Source: Nitrospirillum viridazoti CBAmc
GTDB lineage: Bacteria > Pseudomonadota > Alphaproteobacteria > Azospirillales > Azospirillaceae
DNA length: 64,000 nucleotides
Assembly (NCBI RefSeq): GCF_000730165.1
Contig: NZ_CP022111.1
Coordinates: 1,798,001 to 1,862,000, forward strand
Reading direction: 5' to 3'
How positions within the stretch are numbered: position 1 is the stretch's first letter; every line of letters starts with the position of its first letter. The notes beneath the pieces were generated by a model. That model was not told where the DNA came from. It saw only the letters and a list, made by a program, of their open reading frames with translations, and did not search any database. The position numbers and the translations under genes are program-made. Of this stretch, positions 33,254-41,815 are shown one piece after another.

Positions 33254-34708
33254 ATGCCGCGCACGCTGTACGACAAGATCATCGACGCCCATACCGTCTG
33301 CCGCCTGGATGACGGCGGCCCCCGCCCGGAAAGTGAGCGGGCAGGGGAACAGCTGCTGCTGTACGTCGACCGCACCATCCTGAACGAGTACACCAGCCCC
33401 CAGGCCTTCAGCGGCCTGCGTGAGGCGGGACGGCCGGTGTGGAACCCGGCGGCCGCATTGATGGTGGTGGACCACGTGAACCCCACCGCCAGCCACCGCA
33501 CCCTGGAGGTGGCGGACAGAGAGGCGGCGGCGCAGATCGCCTATTTCCGCGAGAACGCTCGCGATTTCGGCATCGAGCTGTTCGACATCCTGGATCCGCG
33601 CCAGGGGATCGAGCATGTGGTGGCACCGGAGCAGGGGCTGGTCATGCCGGGCATGGTGGTGGCGGCCGGCGACAGCCACACCACGGCCTATGGCGCCCTG
33701 GGCGCCCTGGGCTTCGGCATCGGCACCTCGGACATCGAGCATTACCTGGCGACCCAGACCCTGGTGTACCGCCGGCTGAAGACCCTGCGCATCGCGGTGA
33801 ACGGGGCGCTGGCCCCCGGCGTGACGCCCAAGGATCTGGTGATGGAGGTCATCCGCCGCATCGGCGCCGATGGCGCCACCGGCTACGCCGTGGAGTTCGC
33901 CGGCCCCGCCATCGCCGCCATGGGCGTGGAGGGGCGCATGACCGTCTGCACCATGATTGTGGAGGCCGGGGCCCGCGGTGCCGTCATCGCGGCGGATGAG
34001 AAGGTGCTGGCCTACATCCACGGCCGGCCCCGGGCCCCCAAAGGGGCGCTGTGGGACCAAGCGGCGGAGGCCTGGCTGGCGCTCAAGACTGACGAGGGCG
34101 CCCTCTTCGACCGCGAGGTCCACCTGGCTGCGGAAGACGTGGCGCCCATGGTCACCTGGGGCACCAGTCCCGACCAGGCGGGCGTCATCACGGCGACAGT
34201 GCCGGCGCCGGAGGGCGAAGCCGAACCCGGCCGCCGCGCCGCCCTGACCCGCGCCCTGGATTATATGGGCCTGGCGCCGGGGACGGCGCTGGACGGCATC
34301 GCCATCAGCCATGCCTTCATCGGGTCCTGCACCAATGCCCGCATCGAGGATTTGCGCGACGCCGCCCGTGTCCTGCGCGGCCGGCGGGTGGCGGCGGGGG
34401 TGAGGGCCATCATCGTGCCGGGGTCGACCCAGGTACGGGCGCAGGCGGAACGCGAGGGGCTGGACCGGGTGTTCACCGACGCCGGCTTCGAATGGCGACA
34501 GTCCGGCTGTTCCATGTGCCTGGCCATGAACGACGACGTGCTGCGGCCGGGCGACCGCTGCGCCTCCAGCACCAACCGCAATTTCGAGGGCCGACAGGGC
34601 AAGGGCGCCCGTACCCACCTGATGAGCCCCGCCATGGTGGCCGCCGCCGCCGTCGCCGGCCACCTGGCCGACGTCCGTACGTTCAGCACCCAGGAGGAGG
34701 TCGCCTGA
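33254..34708 (+). CDS. leuC: 3-isopropylmalate dehydratase large subunit (LeuC family)
   Basis: A 484-residue aconitase-superfamily subunit that binds a [4Fe-4S] cluster. Cluster cysteines are Cys359 (GSCTNARIEDL), Cys419 and Cys422 (GCSMC). AGDSHTTAYGALG and SSTNRNFEGRQG are further signatures. The AGGGAGAA ribosome site supports the ATG at 33254. Its stop overlaps the leuD start by one base (TGATG). The pair isomerises 2- to 3-isopropylmalate in leucine synthesis. The absence of leuA/leuB nearby and the LysR neighbour leave room for a related substrate, such as methylmalate or citramalate. Confidence 0.93.
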   Translation: MPRTLYDKIIDAHTVCRLDDGGPRPESERAGEQLLLYVDRTILNEYTSPQAFSGLREAGRPVWNPAAALMVVDHVNPTASHRTLEVADREAAAQIAYFRENARDFGIELFDILDPRQGIEHVVAPEQGLVMPGMVVAAGDSHTTAYGALGALGFGIGTSDIEHYLATQTLVYRRLKTLRIAVNGALAPGVTPKDLVMEVIRRIGADGATGYAVEFAGPAIAAMGVEGRMTVCTMIVEAGARGAVIAADEKVLAYIHGRPRAPKGALWDQAAEAWLALKTDEGALFDREVHLAAEDVAPMVTWGTSPDQAGVITATVPAPEGEAEPGRRAALTRALDYMGLAPGTALDGIAISHAFIGSCTNARIEDLRDAARVLRGRRVAAGVRAIIVPGSTQVRAQAEREGLDRVFTDAGFEWRQSGCSMCLAMNDDVLRPGDRCASSTNRNFEGRQGKGARTHLMSPAMVAAAAVAGHLADVRTFSTQEEVA

Positions 34709-35322
34709 TGCAGCCCTTCATCCGTGTCACCGGCCCGGCCGCCCCCTTTCCCCAGCCCAATGTCGACACCGACGTCATCATGCCCAAGCAGTTCCTGAAG
34801 GGCGTGGACCGCAAGGGACTGGACCGGGGCGCGTTCTATGACTTGCGCTTTGGCGCCGACGGCCAGCCGCGCCCCGACTTCATCCTGAACCGCCCCGGCT
34901 GGCAGGACGCCCGCTTCCTGGTGGTGGGGCCCAATTTCGGCTGCGGCTCTTCCCGCGAGCACGCCGTGTGGGGCTTGGCCCAACTGGGCATCCGCGCCCT
35001 GATCGGCACCAGCTTCGCCGGCATTTTCAACGACAACTGCCAGCGCAACGGCATCCTGACGGTGACCCTGGACGCCGCCGTGATCAATGACCTTATGGCC
35101 CGAATCAGCCGGCCGGGCGCCAACGGCCTGACCGTCGACCTTCCCGCGCAAACCATCACCGTGGACGCCGACGGCCACACCATCCCCTTCGCCGTCGAGG
35201 CCTTGCGCCGTGACGCTCTGATCCAGGGCCTGGATGGCGTCAGCGCCACGCTGGCCCGCCACGCCCAGGCCATCCGCGCGTTCGAGGCCAGCCACCGCCA
35301 GGCCAACCCCTGGTTCTACTGA
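34708..35322 (+). CDS. leuD: 3-isopropylmalate dehydratase small subunit (LeuD family)
   Basis: A 204-residue partner of LeuC carrying the swivelling domain. Signatures: NVDTDVIMPKQFLK near the N-terminus, FLVVGPNFGCGSSREHAVW in its parts VGPNFGCGSSREHA, and the length normal for LeuD. Its start codon overlaps the stop of leuC, so the subunits should be made in equal amounts. The substrate question is the same as for LeuC. Confidence 0.94.
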   Translation: MQPFIRVTGPAAPFPQPNVDTDVIMPKQFLKGVDRKGLDRGAFYDLRFGADGQPRPDFILNRPGWQDARFLVVGPNFGCGSSREHAVWGLAQLGIRALIGTSFAGIFNDNCQRNGILTVTLDAAVINDLMARISRPGANGLTVDLPAQTITVDADGHTIPFAVEALRRDALIQGLDGVSATLARHAQAIRAFEASHRQANPWFY

Positions 35323-35460
35323 GCCGCTGATCCGTGCGCGCGGCGGCCTGGGAGGCATCCTGAAGGGTGCGTGGGGAGGTCATCCCGACCGTGTAGGATG
35401 GTTGGCGCCGGTCAAGGGACAGCTGGCCGGCCACGACACCGAACCGGGAGGAGACCAGCC

Positions 35461-35928
35461 ATGACCGAGCCCAATCCGCGCCACCCCTTGCCCCACCTGA
35501 CGGTGGACAACGCTGCCGCCGCCATCGACTTCTACACCCGCGCCTTCGGCGCCACCGAGGCCAGCCGCCATCTGACACCGGACGGCCGGGTGCTGCACGC
35601 CAGCCTGGTGTTCCCCGACGGCGGCGTGCTGATGCTGAACGACGACTTTCCGGAATATGCCGGCGGCCGCAGCCGTAGCCCGAGAGCCGTCGGCATCTGT
35701 TCCATCACCCTGCACATCACCGTGGCCGACGTGGACGCCGCGTGGGAACGGGCCGTGGCGGCCGGCGCCACCATCGCCATGCCCCTGGCCGATCAGTTCT
35801 GGGGCGACCGGTATGGCAAGCTGACCGATCCCTTCGGTCAGGATTGGTCGCTGTCCAGTCCGCGCCGCAAGCCCTCGGCGGAAGAAATGGCCGAGGTCAC
35901 GGCCCAGATGTTCCCGGCCAAGGGCTGA
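35461..35928 (+). CDS. VOC family (glyoxalase/bleomycin-resistance-like) protein
   Basis: A 155-residue protein with two beta-alpha-beta-beta-beta modules: LPHLTVDNAAAAIDFYTRAFGA and ITLHITVADVDAAWERAVAAGA (shown only as AAAAIDFYTRAFGA and DVDAAWERAVAAGA) with GDRYGKLTDPFGQDWSL at the end. It belongs to the PhnB-like group of VOC proteins. GGGAGGAGACC precedes the ATG at 35461. It lies 138 bases after leuD and is probably a separate transcript. The reaction is unknown. Confidence 0.88.
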   Translation: MTEPNPRHPLPHLTVDNAAAAIDFYTRAFGATEASRHLTPDGRVLHASLVFPDGGVLMLNDDFPEYAGGRSRSPRAVGICSITLHITVADVDAAWERAVAAGATIAMPLADQFWGDRYGKLTDPFGQDWSLSSPRRKPSAEEMAEVTAQMFPAKG

Positions 35929-36039
35929 TCGCCGCCTCGCAAATCCCTGGTGCTGCCGGGGCCGTGCCGTACTATCCTGGCGCCAGAAACCGGCGCCTGG
36001 GGCGCGCCGGCCCCGGTGAACGGGGATTGGGGGGCATAT

Positions 36040-37125
36040 ATGGTTCTGACTGCAAGGGGTGCGGGCCCGGCCGCGGTGGCGGGCCCCGCGGCGGTATGGC
36101 GTCGGCTCATCATGCTGGCCAAGGTCGGTGGCCTGTTGTGCCTGGGCTTGGCGGCGTCACCCGCCGCGGCCGAAAAGTCCAAATGCCAGCTGCAGCCGGT
36201 GAGCAACCTTGCCATCACCATGGACCGGAACATGCCCCTGGTGGACGTGGGCATCAACGGCCAGCAGGTTCACATGCTGCTGGACACCGGCGCCGATACC
36301 AACTTCATCACCAGGCCGGCCGCCGAACGGCTGAAGCTCCGCCATGGGTGGGAGCCCGGCCTGCATGTCGAGGGTGTGGGCGGCCGCGTCGCCCTGTATT
36401 CCAGCCAGATCGACGACATGACGCTGGGCAACTGGCTGGTCCATCGGGTGGAGATGCCGGTCTTAAGCAACCACGACATTGGCGACGGGCCGGACGTCGT
36501 CGGCGTGTTGGGCGAACGCTTCCTGTCGAATTTCGACCTGGACATCGACATCGCCCACAACCGCCTGGTCCTCTTCCATGCCGAGGATTGCGAGCATACC
36601 GCCCTGGCGTCCTATTGGGGCGTCCCCTACGACTACACGAAGATCGAGCGCATGCGGGAGGATGGGTCGCCGATCTGGCTGACCGTCCTGGTCAACGGAC
36701 AGCCGGTGCGCGCCATCCTGGATACGGGCGCCGAGACATCGGTTATGACCTTGCAAACGGCGGCGCGGGTGGGCATGACGCCGCAAACTCCCGGCGTCAC
36801 GCACGCCGGCAAGTCCGGCGGCATCGGCAATGACGCGGTCGACGATTACGTTGGCCTGTTCGACAGCTTCAAGCTGGGGGATGAGGAAATCCGCCGCGTG
36901 CACCTGCGCTTCGGCGAAATGTTCGGCAACGGAGGATGGGACGTGCCCGAGATGCTGCTGGGCCTGGACTTCCTGCGCGCCCACCGCGTGTTCATCTCGC
37001 ACAGCCAGCACCGGCTCTATTTCGCCTATGTCGGCAGCGGGCCCATCTTCCAGGTCATGGGCCCCCGGCTGCCTCGCGCCGACCAGGCGGCCGATACGGC
37101 GCCGGCGGAGACGGAAGGGCACTGA
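36040..37125 (+). CDS. Two-lobed retropepsin-like aspartic protease, exported
   Basis: A 361-residue protein with a signal-like segment (about residues 25-45, ending SPAAA) and two retroviral-protease-like lobes. Lobe 1 holds MLLDTGADTNFIT and lobe 2 holds AILDTGAETSVMT; both keep Asp-Thr-Gly. Each lobe is followed by the strand-rich flap region and the GLDFLRAH / GERFLSNFD type motif. With both catalytic aspartates in one chain it could form a pepsin-like site without dimerising. The ATG at 36040 is chosen for a signal of normal length; 36112 (MLAKVGGLLCLG) is an alternative. A close paralogue follows 360 bases later. Periplasmic substrates are unknown. Confidence 0.85.
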   Translation: MVLTARGAGPAAVAGPAAVWRRLIMLAKVGGLLCLGLAASPAAAEKSKCQLQPVSNLAITMDRNMPLVDVGINGQQVHMLLDTGADTNFITRPAAERLKLRHGWEPGLHVEGVGGRVALYSSQIDDMTLGNWLVHRVEMPVLSNHDIGDGPDVVGVLGERFLSNFDLDIDIAHNRLVLFHAEDCEHTALASYWGVPYDYTKIERMREDGSPIWLTVLVNGQPVRAILDTGAETSVMTLQTAARVGMTPQTPGVTHAGKSGGIGNDAVDDYVGLFDSFKLGDEEIRRVHLRFGEMFGNGGWDVPEMLLGLDFLRAHRVFISHSQHRLYFAYVGSGPIFQVMGPRLPRADQAADTAPAETEGH

Positions 37126-37484
37126 AGCCCGCCAGACTGACCCTAACGAGTGATGTCACGTCGTTCCTGGCGCTGGATCATCGGGACCAGCGACATAATT
37201 GCATTTCAATATGTTCCACCTTCCACAACCAGCAGGGGTCGTGGCACTGTTTTCGCAATGGCCGCGCGTGGTGCGATGGCCTAGGGGATAGTCTGACTGT
37301 GACGATGGGGAAACCGGCCCCGGCTGGGGATCGGCATGGTCCCGGTGCCGGCGCGCCGGGCGGAATGCTTGAAGGCCGCACCAGCGCGAACCCGCCCGGT
37401 GGTGAAGCCCATGGATTCGATGGCCGGCCCCAGCGCAGCAACCACCCGACCAAACCGCCCGAAGCCATCAATGCAGGAAGAAGC
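37126..37484. other. Intergenic region between the two protease genes
   Basis: These 359 bases contain no credible gene. The part at 37180-37260 is relatively AT-rich and may hold the promoter of the second protease copy; the rest is GC-rich and shows no clear repeat or hairpin. Confidence 0.5.
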
Positions 37485-38574
37485 ATGACCATGACGACGC
37501 GCCGCCGTCGCACCCTCCGCCACCTGGCGGTGGCGACCCTGGGCCTGACCCTGGCCTGCGCCACGGTGGGCGCGCACAGCAACGCCCAGGCGGGCGAAGA
37601 CAAGCACAAGTGCCAATTGCTGCGAGTCGGCACCCTAGGCTTGACCATGGACGCCAACATGCCCTTGCTGGACGTGGGTGTGAATGGCCAGGACGGCTAT
37701 CTGATCATGGACACCGGCGCCACTTTCGGCACGATCACCAAGCCGGCGGCGAAAAGGTTGCAGTTGTCCGGGCATTGGGTGCCGGGAATTTTACATGGAA
37801 GGCGTCGGGGGCCGGGTCAGCGTCGAGGAAGCCAGGATCGACGAACTGCGGCTGGGCGATTGGAAAGCCCATCACATCGACTATCCGGTATTCACCAATC
37901 ATGACCTGTCGGACAATGAGAAGATATTCGGGCTCATGGGGGAGAATTTCCTTTCCAAGTTCGACCTGGATATCGATATAGTCCATAATAAAGTCAGTCT
38001 TTTTCAACCCCAGAACTGCGACGACGTCGCCTTGGCCTATTGGACTGATACTTACAACGAGGCGGAAATCAGCCGCTTCTCAAAAGAGAATCCGAAGATC
38101 TGGTTGAAGGTCCTGCTCAACGGTGAGGAAATCCGCGCCATTCTCGACACCGGCGCATCCACTTCGGTGATAACAGAACGGGCAGCGGCCCGGGCAGGGT
38201 TGACACCGGAAAGCCCCGGCGTGACGCGCAGCGGCAAATCAGCGGGCATCGGCGACGATCAGGTCCAAGACTATATCGGCGTGTTCGACAGCTTCCGCCT
38301 CGGGGATGAGGAGATTAAACACGTCCGCCTGCGCTTCGGCGAATTGTTCAGCCATGGCGGTCGCGAGGTACCGGAAATGCTTCTGGGCCTGGACTTTTTA
38401 CGTGCCCACCGCATGTTCGTCTCCCACAGCCAACGCAAGATTTATTTCTCGTATGTCGGCGGTCCGGTTTTCCAGGTGATGGGTCCACGCCTGCGCCGGG
38501 TGACGCCGGAGGCGGAACCAGCGGCGGAGGGCGAATCCCCCGCACCCCAGGCGGATGATAAAAAGCAGCCCTGA
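37485..38574 (+). pseudogene. Second two-lobed retropepsin-like protease, frameshifted
   Basis: A paralogue of the protease at 36040-37125. The ATG at 37485, behind AGGAAGAAGC, starts MTMTTRRRRTLRHLAV, a signal peptide and lobe 1 with LIMDTGATFGTIT. At 37785-37788 (GGGAATTTTAC) the frame breaks: the first frame reads GHWVPG and then unrelated residues, the next frame resumes with FYMEGVGGRVSVEEARIDEL, exactly where the paralogue has PGLHVEGVGGRV. One extra base explains it. Lobe 2, with AILDTGASTSVIT, is intact in the second frame to 38574. A shorter lobe-2 product from the ATG at 37795 would lack a signal peptide. Either a recent pseudogene or a sequencing error; the rest is well kept. Confidence 0.8.
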
Positions 38575-39013
38575 GCCGTGTGCCCATCACGACGCCAGGG
38601 CCCTGCCCACCCTGGTGATTATGGCGAGCCGCCCGCAATGCCCCCTCGGGAATTGAAATGCGCTGACCCAGGGCGCCAGGACGTTGTGCGAACCGTCACA
38701 ACTCGTCACAAGTCGCCGTGCAGTCAACAAATCGTAACGCTCACCCCCTTGCCCTATTGGAGAGAGAGTGATAAGAGTCGCCACACAATAATCACAGCGC
38801 CATTTACTTGGGATGAACGGCCAATTAACTCGGCAAACCATCCTGATTTAACGTAAACGGCGCTTTAATGGCGATAATATTTCAGGCACTGCCGCCGCCT
38901 TCACCGGCCCCGTCTCATTCAAGACGGTGACACTTGTTGTGGCGGCATTGTCCACATGCTCCGATGGGCCTACCCTCATGGACCCACCCCTCAACCAACG
39001 GACAAGAGGGACC
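38575..39013. promoter_or_regulatory. AT-rich intergenic region upstream of the RDD genes
   Basis: These 439 bases have no credible gene and are AT-rich for this genome. A 10-base direct repeat CGTCACAACT / CGTCACAAGT starts at 38694 and 38704. An inverted half-site TTGTG (38684-38688) precedes it. Repeats of about one helical turn suit OmpR-type response regulators (inference). A GATAATATTT stretch near 38872 is a likely -10 zone. Confidence 0.45.
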
Positions 39014-39589
39014 ATGAGCGTCGAGACGGCCGTCCCCACCCTTCCCTTACAAAACAGCACCATCCCCGTTGGCTGGACCTACGGCGGCTTTTGGCGCCGG
39101 GCGCTCGCGGCCCTCATCGACACATTAATCCTGTTCGTCGTCTCCCTGACCCTGGCCGTGGCTTTCGGCTATCCGCTCGCGCCGCAGATGTCGGCCGGAT
39201 CCGGGGCTCCACCGGTGGCCCTAGGCACGGCGACGGTGGTGAACATCGCGCTGTACCTCACCTACCATACGCTGTTCGTCGCCAGCGGCATGCGGGCGAC
39301 GCCGGGCAAGCGCTTCATGACCCTGGTCGTGGCCCGGCCTGATGGTGGACGGGTGGGCCCCGGCATCGCCTTCGCCCGCATCGGCGTGCAGGAACTGCTG
39401 ACCCTGCCGCTGCTGCTGATGCAATCCCAGGCCAAGACAGCACCGCTGTTGTATCTGGCGGTGGCACTGGTCGTCTGCGTGGCCCTGCTGGTCAACTACC
39501 TGATGGTGGCCTTCACCGACCAAAAAACCGCCGGCCATGACCGCATCTGCGGCACCCGGGTATTCAAGACCCCGGATGAGGGGATATAA
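39014..39589 (+). CDS. RDD family membrane protein
   Basis: A 191-residue RDD-domain protein with three membrane segments. The first starts after GFWRRALAALIDTLIL, with the conserved Arg and Asp of the family; the loop after helix 2 reads ATPGKRFMTLVVARPDGGRVG, split here as ATPGKRFMTL and VARPDGGRVG; the end is AGHDRICGTRVF. The start at 39014 has an AGAGGG ribosome site; earlier ATG codons (38927, 38978) lack one. A second RDD gene follows 27 bases later. The family is linked to ion or solute transport in a few cases but has no general function. Confidence 0.88.
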   Translation: MSVETAVPTLPLQNSTIPVGWTYGGFWRRALAALIDTLILFVVSLTLAVAFGYPLAPQMSAGSGAPPVALGTATVVNIALYLTYHTLFVASGMRATPGKRFMTLVVARPDGGRVGPGIAFARIGVQELLTLPLLLMQSQAKTAPLLYLAVALVVCVALLVNYLMVAFTDQKTAGHDRICGTRVFKTPDEGI

Positions 39590-39616
39590 TTTGAAGACTG
39601 CCCCCTTCCAATCAGC

Positions 39617-40300
39617 GTGCTCGGAGCCGTATTGACCATCTTGGTACCAAACCCCCAGGCGTCCTCAGATGCAATGGAATGGGCGGGGTTTTGGCCACGT
39701 GCCGGCGCCCTAGCGCTCGATTTGCTTATTCTTTTCCCGCCAATGTGGGCACTATCGCTCCTCTTTGGTTATCCAATATTTGGGCAGCGATCGCCAGACG
39801 GCCAAGTCGATTTTCCATTGACAGCCTCTATTACTAATTCTCTGATATGGCTTCTTTATTCTACTATTTTTATTAGTAGCCCCCTAAAAGCAACGCCGGG
39901 CAAGCGCCTTATGAGGTTGACGGTGGGCCGTCCCGATGGCGGACGTCTGTCATTTTCCCAAGCCTTCGCGCGAATTGGCGTCCTATTTCCGCTGAATCTT
40001 CCCTTTTGGCTGGAGCATGCCAATCTTGGCGTTCATCAGTCTTTCCATTGGGCCGTTCTCTTGGCCGATTTTGTCTTGGGCATAGACGTTCTACTGCTGA
40101 TCTTCACGCGAAGGAACACAGCAGGTCATGACCTTCTGTGCGGCACTCGGGTTTTCCGCGGGCCCCCCCACGTCCGCCACTTCAAGCGCCTGACACCCCA
40201 CCTTCCGCTGGTTTTCCCCGCCCCCGCCGCTAAGGTTAATGGCGGCGGGGGAGACCCGCGTGGAGGACACGTGAATGGCAATCAACAAGATGGCCGGTAA
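39617..40300 (+). CDS. RDD family membrane protein (second copy)
   Basis: A 227-residue RDD protein in tandem with the previous one; shared features are the ATPGKRLMRLTVGRPDGGR loop and AGHDLLCGTRVF near the end. Codon use is more AT-rich than its neighbours. The start is uncertain: GTG 39617, TTG 39635 or ATG 39674 (MEWAGFWPRAGAL). After GTRVF it runs on for about 40 residues of low-complexity sequence (PAPAAKVNGGGGDPRGGH) into the next gene, whereas the sister protein ends soon after GTRVF. The natural stop may have been lost. It overlaps the transporter gene by 26 bases. Confidence 0.8.
   Translation: MLGAVLTILVPNPQASSDAMEWAGFWPRAGALALDLLILFPPMWALSLLFGYPIFGQRSPDGQVDFPLTASITNSLIWLLYSTIFISSPLKATPGKRLMRLTVGRPDGGRLSFSQAFARIGVLFPLNLPFWLEHANLGVHQSFHWAVLLADFVLGIDVLLLIFTRRNTAGHDLLCGTRVFRGPPHVRHFKRLTPHLPLVFPAPAAKVNGGGGDPRGGHVNGNQQDGR
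40221..40251 (+). promoter_or_regulatory. GC-rich hairpin just upstream of the fatty-acid transporter start
   Basis: Perfect 10-bp arms CCCCCGCCGC and GCGGCGGGGG around an 11-base loop end 23 bases before the transporter ATG. No T-run follows, so it is not a classical terminator; it may influence translation start of the transporter or be the relic of one. Confidence 0.4.
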
Positions 40301-41705
40301 GACGGCAGGTGACGCCGGGGCGGGCGACGAAGGGGTGCTGGCGCGTTGCGCCGTTGCCTTCACCCGCTGGGCGGAGAAATGGTTCCCCGACGCCTTCGTG
40401 TTCGTCGTCCTGGGGGTCATCATCGTCGCCGCCGGCAACCTGGCAACGGGCGCGCCGGTGGGTGCCGTCGCCACCGGCGTGGGCGATGGGTTCTGGTCCC
40501 TGATCCCCTTCACCATCCAGATGTCCATGGTGGTGATCACCGGCTATGTCGTGGCCAGCTCGCCGCCCGTGCTGCGGCTGATCGAATGGCTGGCGCGGGT
40601 GCCGGCCACCGGCCGGGGGGCGGTCGCCTTCACCGCCTTCGTCAGTATGGCGGCCTCCTACCTCAACTACGCCCTCAGCCTGGTGCTGGGCGCCCTGCTG
40701 GTGCGGGCGCTGGCCCGGCGCCAGGACATCCGCGTGGATTACCGCGCGGCGGGGGCGGCGGCTTACCTGGGCCTGGGCGCCACCTGGGCCCTGGGCCTGA
40801 GCTCGTCCGCCGCCATGCTGCAGGCCAACCCGGCCAGCCTACCCAAGGCGGTGGCGGACATCACCGGCATCATCCCCCTGAGCCAGACCATCTTTCTGTG
40901 GCAGTCCATGGTCATGGGCCTGGTGATTCTGCTGGTGTCCGTCGCCATCGCCTATTATTCCGCCCCCGGCGACGCGCAGGCCCGCACCGCCGCCGACCTG
41001 GGCGTGGACGTGACGGAGGCCGCCGCCGAGACAGGTGCCGCCACCCGGCCGGGCGATTGGCTGGAGCTGACGCCCATCCTGCCGCTGGTCATCGTGGCGC
41101 TGGGCGCCGGCTTCCTGGTACACGAGTTCCAGAACAAGCCGGCCCTCGGCGTCATCTCCAACCTCAACACCTACAACTTCTTCTTCATCATGCTGGGCCT
41201 GCTGCTGCACGGGCGGCTGCGCAGCTTCCTGAACGCGGTGTCGAAGGCCGTGCCCAGCACCGCCGGCGTGCTGATCCAGTTCCCCTTCTATGGCGCCATC
41301 GCCCAGCTGCTGACCCAGGTGCCGGGGTCGGATGGGCAGTCCATCTCCCATCACCTGGCGCATCTGTTCGTCAGCCTGGCCAGCGGCGGCACCTTCCCCG
41401 TGGTCATCGGCATCTATTCCGCCATCCTGGGCTTCCTGGTGCCCTCGGGCGGCGGCAAGTGGATCATCGAGGCGCCCTACGTCATGCAGGCCGCCATCGA
41501 TGTGAACGCCCACAAGGGCTGGGCGGTGCAGGTCTACAACGCGGCCGAGGCCCTGCCCAACCTGATCAACCCTTTCTGGATGCTGCCGCTGCTGGGCGTG
41601 CTGGGCCTGAAGGCCAAGGATATTGTGGGCTTCAGCTTTACCCAGCTGCTGTTCCACCTACCTTTGGTGCTGTTCCTGTTGTGGCTGCTGGCGCCGGCGG
41701 CCTGA
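40275..41705 (+). CDS. Short-chain fatty-acid transporter (AtoE family)
   Basis: A 476-residue integral membrane protein of the AtoE short-chain fatty-acid transporter family: EKWFPDAFVFVVLGVII, GFWSLIPFTIQMSMVVITGY, the central WALGLSSSAAML and the late FLVPSGGGKWIIEAPYVM motif are typical. About 11-12 membrane helices span nearly the whole chain. GGAGGACACGTGA before the ATG at 40275 is a good ribosome site. It may bring acetoacetate, butyrate or similar acids into the cell. It overlaps the second RDD gene, but a shared role is not evident. Confidence 0.9.
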   Translation: MAINKMAGKTAGDAGAGDEGVLARCAVAFTRWAEKWFPDAFVFVVLGVIIVAAGNLATGAPVGAVATGVGDGFWSLIPFTIQMSMVVITGYVVASSPPVLRLIEWLARVPATGRGAVAFTAFVSMAASYLNYALSLVLGALLVRALARRQDIRVDYRAAGAAAYLGLGATWALGLSSSAAMLQANPASLPKAVADITGIIPLSQTIFLWQSMVMGLVILLVSVAIAYYSAPGDAQARTAADLGVDVTEAAAETGAATRPGDWLELTPILPLVIVALGAGFLVHEFQNKPALGVISNLNTYNFFFIMLGLLLHGRLRSFLNAVSKAVPSTAGVLIQFPFYGAIAQLLTQVPGSDGQSISHHLAHLFVSLASGGTFPVVIGIYSAILGFLVPSGGGKWIIEAPYVMQAAIDVNAHKGWAVQVYNAAEALPNLINPFWMLPLLGVLGLKAKDIVGFSFTQLLFHLPLVLFLLWLLAPAA

Positions 41706-41815
41706 CAGCGCCACCGGCCCGGTTGCAAAAACGCCGCAGGGTCGCCGTGAAATTGAAGGAAGGCGCCGGCCTGGGGTATCCTGCCGGCGCGCCTCATCTT
41801 GCCAGGGACATCGCC

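Noticed and set aside
35461-35928. Bleomycin or fosfomycin resistance
   Set aside because: The VOC fold alone is not evidence of resistance; the PhnB-like pattern is common in housekeeping or unknown proteins.
38578-38856. Short ORFs on both strands in the RDD upstream region
   Set aside because: No ribosome site, no recognisable sequence, and repeats and a likely promoter explain the region better.
40346-41780. Gly/Arg/Pro-rich ORF overlapping the AtoE-type transporter
   Set aside because: Shadow frame; only its last part from 41816 is real, as the small lipoprotein.
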